From Ganaspis brasiliensis (lineage: Eukaryota; Arthropoda; Insecta; Hymenoptera; Figitidae): a stretch of 64,000 nucleotides of DNA. The stretch is from positions 1,287,984-1,351,983 of the forward strand of contig JAZKLR010000248.1 of the NCBI GenBank assembly GCA_037103525.1, written 5' to 3'. The notes beneath the pieces were generated by a model. It worked only from the letters and a program-made list of their open reading frames with translations. It had not been told where the DNA came from and made no database searches. Made by a program: the position numbers and the translations under genes. Numbering within the stretch: the stretch's first letter is position 1; each line of letters starts with the position of its first letter. Below, piece by piece: positions 54,815 to 64,000 of the stretch.

Positions 54815-57800
54815 ATCACAATGTTAACGAAAATCAATTAATAATCTGATTTAGAAATATTTGTTTCAAAATAATGCAAAAATATAAAAATATCTTTTAA
54901 ATACGAGACATTATATAAAGTTTGCTTTACATAATTAAAACCCCAACCATTTTTTGGCAACTGTCAATTTAATAACTGACAACTCTGAAATTTGATGTGT
55001 TTTCTAAATCTTCATTTTTTTAATCATTGAAATTAATTGTTTATAAATGGTTTTTTTATACATACCTTGCAATCAATTGATGAAATTAATAATATTCATA
55101 AGATGAAACACTTTTTGATTGTTTGAAAGTTAATTAATTTTGGTGTTCTAATATTTTTGAAAAACTATTGACATGTCAATTCTTAATATTTTGACAATTA
55201 TCTTGGGTACCTATATTAAAAGAGATTCAAAAACTCTACCAGAATTTTAAGGGTTTAGTTAATTTGAAGTTAAATTTGTCACATTTTGTAAAAATAAAAT
55301 TATATTAAAAGTTAGTTTTTCTATTTTGAAAGCAAAATAAATACTTCAAATATAACCTCTTTTCAAATAAGTATCCAACTCCTCTTTTTCTAAAAAGCGA
55401 ATTTTGTAAATTTGCCAAAATTTTTGCTAGTTTTGAAGTATAAGGAGAAAGGTTTCTATAAAATGAAACAAAGAATTAAAGATTGGAAAATTTTATTGAA
55501 ACTCTCATCATCTTAGCAGGTGAATAGGGTCGGAGGGGAAAGTTTTATGTACACTCACTCATTCAAAAATATCATTCTTAAAACCCAGAATAAAATTAAT
55601 AGCAATAATTATTACAATTTGGCAAAAATTAGTGCTACTAGTTTTATGAACAACAACGATAATCATACTATTATTACCAAATTTTTGACACGTAGTGTAT
55701 TTTTTAATTATCATAAGCACTTTCGACCATATGCATTAGTTCATTATAATAGAAATAATTTAATTTTCTTTGTGTAAAAAAACTGATTTTTTCTAATCAT
55801 CCAAAATAGAATGAAAGTTTGTATTAAATATTTTCCAAATCAAAATATTAAAATGCTAAAACTGATTTTGAAATAAATAAAATTGAAAAGTGTTTATATA
55901 TTAACTTTTAAAAATCACTTAGATGAAGATAAAAAATTTGTGCAAATAAATAATTACTTTATATGATAAGAATGTAAAGAATTATGTAAGTTAGCAGTTG
56001 AACTATTGCCCATGAGCCGAAAGAATTGAATCAAGTGAATAAAATAAAAATACAATAATACAGAATTTTATAATATTAATAATCGATCTATCTATATATC
56101 CGTAATATAATATATAATATAACTTTTTCTCCTCTCTTTGTCATAAAATAAAAGTTCTATAGAATGTATACAATTTTTTCTTCTGCTTAGTGAACTTAAT
56201 ACGTCAATAGTATAACTAAACTAAAAGCTATGATTTGTTTCTTTCGTCTAAAGTTAATAAACCTCACTGTAGGTACGATTTTAATTAATATCATTCCTCA
56301 GGCGACGAATAACAATCCAAAAATTGCACTTCTATTATTAATAGCATTGAAAAGAAAAAAAAAGAGGGGAATATAATTAATTCACTATTTACAATTCATC
56401 CTCTTTAATCTCTTTTCTTATTTTTTCTTTTATTTTTCGACGAAAGAACGTCATTTATTGTTCGCCTAATTAATTTCTTTTAAAAATATCAGCATTAAAT
56501 CCTGTTTAACAATCGCCTCAAACGGAAATGCCACGAGATGTCGGTCCTCTGTTTTCATTAATTAATAATTAATTATTTAAATTCATTTTTAATTAAGATT
56601 AGGAAGAAGTGAGAAATCGACAACAGTTTCTTTCGTCAAACGATCCATCACTTCTCCTCGAAGATTATCACAATGTCTTGCTTAAAGGAACGTACAAAGC
56701 CTGTTTGTATACACGTATGTATATACATATTTATATCATATATACATATGTGTATATATATTACATTGAAAAGGCTTAATTAAAATTAGAGCTCCTCTAC
56801 ATCTTTGTATACATGTACCAAGTATCAACATAAATCTTAGCGAACACAATTATTGACAACAAGTTTAGAAAATTAATTTTGCAACACAATTAAGGCTGTT
56901 AGCACATTGACATAATGCTGCAATTAGCATAGATTTATCATAAATTAAAATTTTATGTTTTTTATCAAAAATATACTTCAGACATATCACAGGTTGTCAC
57001 CACTTACCCTCTTTTACAAAAATTTAATTATCACCAAACATATCAATTACTTCCTTTCAAAGAATGTTTAACAATCTAAATTTAGAAGTATTTAAATTAA
57101 CACTACCGAATTTAATTGCATTCAATTTTTAAAAATGGCTTGCAGGAAAATTTTAAAGAATTCGATTTTCAGTCGTGATTAATTCTTTGAAAACGATATT
57201 ATTATTCGAGCAAAGAAAACATCTTTTCCTAGTTTTCAATTATGTCAATCGATTAAACCACCTTAATAATTTAAAAGTGTTCTTTTTTGTCAATAATTCG
57301 TGTTTTTAGGAATGTCTCATAGTATCACAACTTTGGAGCAGGTATGCTAAGGGAGTCTTTTTTATAAGAGACAAATACTTGCACTTGGAAGGATTGCTTT
57401 AATATTGTATATAAAGAAATCTCATTTTAAACGAGTAATTCTTTATAATGTCGTCGAATCAAATTACAAACAGGTTACCCGTTCTTTGAACAATAACACA
57501 TGGAAATGAGATACTCGAATGTGATGATACAGAATTATAAAAATTAATATGCGTACGGTTATATACATATTTACAACGAAAATAACTTCATATTGTTATT
57601 AGTGCTAGTTCGTAGTCGTCGAGATGAAAAAAGTATCGTTAAGAGTCGTTTGTTGAATTAATCATCAGTCATTTCAACTTTATTTTATTTGAAACGAGGT
57701 CAGTTGGATCAAAACTTAAAATGCATAATCAGAGCTTGTATTACAGCAGTTTTACAATAATCGATAGTAAATCGAGCTATGTTTTTAAACTAGATTGTGT

Positions 57801-58219
57801 CAAGTGTTTGATTATTTTCAAGATTTAAATTATGGACCCAACAACTTGAAGCACGTAAAAGCCAAAAAAGTTTGTTGCATTAAATTTGATTCAGAGACTT
57901 CAGTAGTCTTAAACACTCTTAATAATATATTAATAATTTTACTTGTGGATCCTTTTCAATTAAAAGTGTTTCCACCCGTGTTATTGGTTTAGTACACATA
58001 AATTACTTAAATATCACTCTTTAAAAAGTCCTTTTCGAAAAAAGTCGAAAATGACTGAAATTTAAAATTTAATTTAAAATACAATTGTTACAAACAGTCC
58101 TCAGTACCTAATCTGTAATCACTATAAGCTCTCTCTCTTGTGATTATTTAAATTTTACAGTTTTGGAATGCAAACAGTCAATGGAAGATCACGATGAATT
58201 TTTGCACAGTAATAAAAAA
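54815..58219. other. Intergenic region between the LRR gene and Serrate
   Basis: No coding gene recognised. The 3' part (about 56000-58219) is less repetitive than neighbouring introns and probably includes the Serrate 3' untranslated region. It contains a TA/CA-rich microsatellite near 56705-56762 (ATACATATTTATATCATATA). Frames at 55520-55777 and 57795-57992 have no recognised motif. Confidence 0.5.
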
Positions 58220-61200
58220 TTACACGTGTACTGTCAGCACTTGATGAGAACCGGGAATTTGACTCGTACCTGGTTGCTGAAGATATGAAGGTTCCTGGAG
58301 TCTAGGCTTACTGTAAGGTTTGTGAGGACCCTCCTCATAACTGAAGCTAGCAGTGTTATTTCTAATTTCAGCACTTAGTGGCTTATAAAGAGGCGGCAGT
58401 CGATGCCTACTGTCTTCTGAGACCATCTCCAGACTCTCCTCCGTTGGTCCTAATGTTCCTAAGGAAGCTCCCGATAAAGGTCTCACAACCGAAACTCTTG
58501 GCTCGACAATGTCTTGTTCCTTTAAGGGATTCGCGTATCTCCTAAGATTCTCTTCGTTTTGCAAATTATTTGACTTCTCGTCCAAGTCACTTCTGTGTCT
58601 GTGCAGAGAAGTTTCACTGCTTGTCGTCGCAGTCAATCCTGACCTCTGCCTCATTGACCTGAGATACCAAATTCCTCCAAGTAGCACTAGAAGAAGAATT
58701 GTCGCTAAGGCTCCACCAAATACAGCTAAATACCCATTCCCGTTTGAGGTAGCAGAAGAAAGCTCACTCAGCGAAGATGTCTCGACTTTGACTTCTAAGA
58801 CAGAAGCCAGCGCGAGAGCCCTGCTCAAGGGTCTACTGAGAGCTTCTCCAAGGTCTCTGGCAGCAGCTGCTGCAGCTTCAGAGAAAATCGTCACTTCTAT
58901 CGTATCATTGTCTCCGGTTTTCGGATCACAGAGGAGTACTACGGACTGTGGTCTTCTGGGGTCAGCCAGTAGTCTCCTTAATTTACGACAAAGTAATTCT
59001 ACCGAGGTTCCCACTGCTAGCGTTTCTCTTCTGAGCAAGATCGTCAATCTCGAGCAAGTTGGACCAGTGATGGCCTGCCCAGGCCAGCAGGAAGTTGGGG
59101 CTGGAAGAGCTGGAGGGCCGACTCTTCTTCCAGTCTCAATAGGACGACACTCACCCCAAGCGGGACAACTCGGAGCTAAGCAACTTTCGCCAGGTGATGG
59201 AACACAGACTTCATGAGCCAGGCACGAAGTTCCATTGAGACAGTTCCCGGGGCCACACCAGACATTGCTGCACTGGTTTTTACCGTTCCGACACTCACAG
59301 ACGTTGCATTCCTCGTCCCAAATTGCAGCAACGCAGCCTGGTCCACCGGCTGTTCGAATTTCACAATGAGTTCCAGTCCGACCCGGTGGACAGATGCACG
59401 AGTAACTTGCTATTCCGTCGACACACGTGGCACCACCCATGCAAGGATCGCTGGCGCATTCGTTAACGTTTATCCTGCAATCCGGACCCGTGAATCCTGG
59501 CGCACATTCGCATCTAAACCAGTTAATCCCATCCACACAACGCCCTCCATTCAAGCAGGGAAGGGGCTGGCAGTCATCGACATCCCTCCTGCATTTGGGA
59601 CCCTCGAAACCTTCCCGACAAATGCACCTATAACCTCCGTCCGCACTGTTAACACAAGTGGCTCCATTTTCACAGGGACTATTCGCACAAGCTGGCGAGG
59701 CTATGTGACAAACTGCACCTTCCCATCCAGGAGGACAGTCACAAGAGAAACCATCTCCACGATCTCGACAAATTCCTCCGTGGCGGCAGGTTTCCGGCTC
59801 ACAGTGACCTGCCTGCAGAGCACAGGTCTTCCCCTTCCAACCGTCTCGGCAGATACAGGTGAAATCTGCCAATCCGTCGACGCACGTCCCGTTGTTTCGA
59901 CAAGGAGAATTCATGCATTCGTCGACATCTGAAAATTTAAAAAAGGAATTTTGCTTTATTATTTTTGTAGGTACTATTAAAACAGTGAATGTAATTCAAC
60001 TTTGACGTTAAAAATAATTAAATATTAAAACGAAACTCACCTTGATCGCAAAGATCTCCAGTCCATCCTTCCCTGCAGATGCACTGAAAGGAATTGACCA
60101 GATCCACGCAGGTTCCTCCATTCATGCAAGGATTTCCCCGACAGTCATTAATATTCTCATGGCAATGAACTCCAGTGTAGCCTGGATCGCAGATACATCT
60201 TCCACCACTGCATCTGCCTCTTCCGCCGCAGGGAGCTTCCTCACTCCCGCACCCAAGACCGTCATTAGTTCCTCCAAACTGAAGGTGATGTGTAGTCTGG
60301 TCGGAGCAATTTTTCCCCTGCCACTGAGTGGGACAGTGACAATAATAATCTGTCTGTGTGTTAAAACAAGTAGCGGAATTCCTGCAGGGATTAGGGTTGC
60401 AATGATCTCGATCAATCTCACACTGGTATCCGGTGTATCCAACCGGACAGACGCACTCATAGGCGTTTACGAGGTCTCTACATTCACCGTCATTCTTACA
60501 AGGCTTCGAGGCACATTCGTCAATATCAATTTCGCAATCTTTTCCTGAGTAACCAGGCGTGCAAGAGCAATGATAGTCGTTCACCAGGTCGATACAGAGA
60601 GCTCCATGTTGACACTGACCCACACAATCATTGATGTTCTTTGTGCAATTCTTTCCAGTAAATCCGCTCCTACATCTACATCTGCAATTTGAAAATTTTT
60701 AAATTAGATACGGATAAGATCGGGGATTTATTTATTGACAAGGAATTGCATTTCGTCATTAACAGAGGTTTTATGCAGCTTGTATTTTCCTTCGTTTAAC
60801 AATTATTCTAAGAATCGAAACGTTCATTGGGTCATTAAGTGAAAATTGCGTGTGGAAATTGTGATTCTATTTTAATAATTTTCCCAGCATTGTTGCTTGA
60901 AAATGTATTGGCAAATAAGTTAAATAGGTATATTAATTTACAATAAAAGGAATTGAAATCGAAGCTAATAAAATGATTGCTTTTAGTTTTTTGGAAAATG
61001 GTTATACAAATTTGGCTGCCAAATCCCTTGGAGCGTTGATTTAGAATTCTAAATTCATCACAAATTAATGCTTTTGTTTAAAATGTTAGTTTGGTCGTGC
61101 ATGGAATAAGCAATTTTTATTTAGAATCCTGAGATTAATTATCCCTTATGAAAATGAATGCCAGGAAATTAATGACAACATTTTTTTCTGGGATTTTTCC

Positions 61201-62988
61201 TCGACGACAAAAAATAACAGGGAAAACTGACACAAAGTTATTTCCCAAATATTCCAACCTAATATTCAGGGAAGTTTCGTGGAAGCATCAAAATGTCCGC
61301 CATGTGGACTATTGGTGGCGAAATTTCCATGAAAATGTATTTCTAATTTTCAGGGAATTTTCACATCTAATATTCCTAGAATATTCATAGTATTCATAAA
61401 TTAACTGTACAAGATGCGCACTGGTCAAACTTGGTTTCTGTAACACTTACGGTTGCGCAGTAGTTTCTAATGTTCTAGAATCCTACGGGTGTCAAATATA
61501 ACATATAATTTTCATCAATTACCACATCAAAAAAAATTTGGAAATTTTTTTCAACTTTCCCTGAATATTCTAGGAAAATTAGATGAGGAAATTCCCTGAA
61601 AATTAGAAATACATTTTTAGGGAAATTTCGCAGCCAATATTCCCCATGGTGGACACTTTGATGCTTCCACGAAACTTTCCTGAATATTAAATTCGAATAA
61701 TCGGGAAATGTGGACCAATATTCAGGGGAAGTTCAGGGAATTTCTGTTGCTGTGTGGGCAGTTACTTTATTTCAAATTATTCCGTTTCAATTCTAATCAG
61801 GTTTATTCGGGTTCGAGATGAATTGATTCGGATTCAAATAAAAGAATTCAAACGGATTAAAATTTAGCTTTGGAATGAAACAGATTAGTCCGGGATGATT
61901 CGGAAAGACTTTTTGTCAAGTTACATCCATTTTTAGATTTAGATAAAAACTGATCAGCTCGGGAATAAAGTTCGCAATGACTCGGAAAAAAACTGATTTA
62001 AATTCAATCCTATATACTTTCGTCAGGAATATATCACACGGCCATTGTCATTATAAAACATCAGGTTACATTTTGCACATCTATTTTCATTAATTTTTGA
62101 AGTGGGTAAACTAAACTTTAAAATCCCGAGATTATCTACTCGATGTTATGAACCTTTTTATTATCTCCTTATTGATGACTTTAATAATATTAATTAATTA
62201 GACTGGACTTTTGTGGATATTTAACATTTAAATGTTATAATTTGAAAATATTTATCAATAGTGTTAGAATTAAATTGAAAAATGTCAAGACTTTTCAGGA
62301 CATTTAAAAAAAGTATTCGTTTGTGGGGAGCAGAGGATACCTTTCAAAAGTAAAAGATGATAAACTCACCTATAATCACCAGCCAGATTTACGCAGGTCA
62401 ATGAATTTTTGCAAGGCGATTCCAAAAGGGCACATTCATCAACATCAAATTGACAGAGGGTTCCCTGCCACGATGATGGACAGGTGCAGGTAAAGCTATT
62501 TTTTCCATCTACACAAGTGCCTCCATTCTGACAAGGTTGCGAGGCACATTCGTCGATATCAGTCGCACAAGTTGATCCAGTGAAACCTGGCGCACAGTCG
62601 CAAACTGCCATTTCTCCAATTTCTCTACAAGTGGCTCCATTCTGACAGGGATTGGAAGCGCAAGGATTGTCAACCTTCTCGCAAGTTGGTCCAGAAAATC
62701 CTTCAGGGCAAGTGCATCTGTACTGATCGGGCGCTGTATTCTCGCAAGTGCCTCCATTTTGACACGGCTCGTGGGTTCCGCAGTAGTTGAGATCTTGATC
62801 ACAGAGGATTCCACCCCAGTTTGTGTCGCAGATACACTGCCAACTGGACCCATTGCAGTAGCCATGTTTGCATCCTGGATAAGGGGTGCACTGATCACAA
62901 AATTCACCCCTCCAACCGTGTCGACACTTGCACTCGCCACTTACGTTGCAGTGTCCATGAACTGGATGACATCCTTCTTTACAAACGG
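58220..62988 (-). CDS. Ser: Serrate/Jagged Notch ligand, 3' exons (partial)
   Basis: Exons (-): 62988-62370, 60681-60041, 59928-58220, about 990 residues; the stop is at 58220 and upstream exons lie beyond the window. Serrate/Jagged is a type I membrane ligand that activates Notch on neighbouring cells. The visible part begins just after the DSL domain (VCKEGCHPVHGHC, DLNYCGTHEPC are Jagged landmarks). Sixteen EGF repeats follow, as in vertebrate Jagged1, many with the calcium-binding DxDEC/NxDC form. A Jagged-specific von Willebrand C-type cysteine-rich domain comes next (CNVCECRNGKNQCSN), then an extracellular stalk, a membrane span (VFGGALATILLLVLLGGIWY) with a stop-transfer RSMRQR, and a cytoplasmic tail of about 130 residues ending LTVHV, possibly a PDZ-binding end. 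The signal peptide, MNNL and DSL domains are missing only because of the window edge. The EGF exons are GC-richer than their surroundings, which creates long antisense frames that are not genes. Confidence 0.96.
61150..61740. repeat. Foldback element in a Serrate intron
   Basis: The left arm (about 61195-61390) and right arm (about 61550-61735) are imperfect reverse complements. Shared blocks include AAGTTTCGTGGAAGCATCAA, AAATGTATTTCTAATTTTCA and CCTAGAATATTCA. The single open frame (61148-61390) lies in an arm and is not a gene. No target duplication was found. Confidence 0.65.
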
Positions 62989-64000
62989 CTAAAACAAAAC
63001 AAAAAAATTTGAAAATTAGGAAATTTCAAAACATACTTAGACGAAACAGACTTCTAAATAACATCGTTTTCTATATTTCTACCATTTTAAAAGATTTAAA
63101 ATGTGAATTACAAGAGAATATTATAAGTATATAAGCTTGCTCTCTAAATCTGAATTAGTTAAAAATGACCATTAAGGGGTTAAAATCGTGAACGAGTTTT
63201 TTATTTTTCAATTAGTAAAAAAACTACTAATTCATTAATTAAATTTAACTAATTAAATAGTAAAAAATAACTAATGTAATTAGTAAATAGAAATCTACTA
63301 ATTTATTTAGAAGTTTAACATAACCTAAAATTACTTTGACTAATTAAATTATTAGTTTTTTACCTAAGTTTTAGTAAAAAATTACTATTTGAAATGGTAA
63401 ACGAGTTTTTACTGTTAAAATGGTAGTTTTTAACTATTTCAGATTTACAGAGTGTACAAATATATAAGTACAAAAGAAATTTGTACATTGGGGGACAAAA
63501 ATACATTCGTTCAGATTGAAATGTTAGAGAATTAAACCTGATTAAACCATATTGTAGGCAAAAGTCGGGTAACCCTGGACACAAGTGAAGTAAAATAAAC
63601 TGTATACTTTTTAACACTAAAAACCACATTTGTGTCGTTCAAAATGTTTATAAAATGTTATTCAGAAAGTATGATCTATTACCATTAATTAGATTAATAG
63701 AAAATCGAATTTAAATGTTCAATTTACCAAAATATATCTACCCAACTTTTCTCTAACTACTTCAATCAATTTTAATCTACACTTTCATACTCTGAAAAAG
63801 ACTTTAAAATAATCCATGAGTGTCACATTATAAAAGAAAACAAATACAAATTCGAAAAATATTAAATTCTATTTGTTAATATAGTTAATAAAATAAAAAA
63901 ATGCTTTTATCCTGTTTCAAGTTTCTCTGAAAATCACATTAATAAAAAATTTTAGTGCTTTTATTTTATGTAAATTTGTTTTAAAAATTTAAATAATAAT
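62989..64000 (-). other. Serrate intron reaching the window edge
   Basis: No exon with acceptor and donor could be found here. About 63190-63430 holds ACTAATTA/TAATTAGT-type units in both orientations (AAAAACTACTAATTCATTA, ACTAATTAAATTATTAG), a local palindromic repeat. The rest is AT-rich. Confidence 0.55.

Noticed and set aside
58509..60548. Long antisense frames (up to 239 codons) opposite the Serrate exons
   Set aside because: GC-rich EGF-coding exons leave few stops on the opposite strand; the sense strand has clear domain structure and splice sites.
62509..63012. 143-codon minus frame and smaller plus frames overlapping the Serrate EGF exon
   Set aside because: Out-of-frame shadows of the EGF-repeat frame at 62988-62370.

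Overview
This window is animal nuclear DNA, very AT-rich, with short exons, long introns and dense transposon debris. The gene set points to an insect: zinc-finger genes, one with an insect-type ZAD domain; a Serrate/Jagged Notch ligand; an errantivirus-like Ty3/gypsy element; and a nuclear mitochondrial insert with the insect order nad4-nad4L-trnT-trnP. Hymenoptera is a guess from overall texture only.

Layout. (1) 1-10140 is the 3' two thirds of a gypsy-type endogenous retroelement: gag end with seven zinc knuckles, pol in the -1 frame with two tandem retropepsin domains, a separate env resembling chuvirus glycoproteins, and a 2474-bp 3' LTR bounded by perfect 10-bp inverted repeats. The 5' LTR lies outside. 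(2) 10517-12045 (-) is a three-exon, 12-finger C2H2 gene. Its promoter and first exon are also present as an inverted copy at 12.6-13.0 kb. (3) 13.0-18.8 kb is gene-free with transposon remnants and a tandem repeat of about 180 bp. (4) 18774-26151 (-) is a six-exon ZAD/C2H2 gene whose start codon appears to be split by its first intron. (5) 26.37-27.75 kb is a stack of nested miniature inverted-repeat elements, several with exact target duplications. (6) 28032-32936 (+) is a seven-exon model joining a THAP domain to an HSPBAP1-like JmjC domain, with a 1.9-kb foldback in one intron. (7) 35437-38267 (+) is Arl2 in two exons. (8) 38404-54814 (-) is a seven-exon leucine-rich-repeat gene. Its introns carry AT-rich minisatellite arrays, nested inverted-repeat transposons, a hAT-type MITE and the mitochondrial insert. 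(9) 58220-62988 (-) is the 3' part of Serrate/Jagged: 16 EGF repeats, a cysteine-rich domain, a membrane span and a cytoplasmic tail. The DSL-coding 5' exons lie beyond the window.

The host genes look like a chance neighbourhood and not a pathway. The exception is the two zinc-finger genes, whose two-finger modules look related. Arl2 and the LRR gene converge with only 136 bp between their stop codons. Exon joins were worked out by hand from splice consensus and reading phase. Each joined CDS is open end to end and divisible by three, but no transcript or database was consulted.
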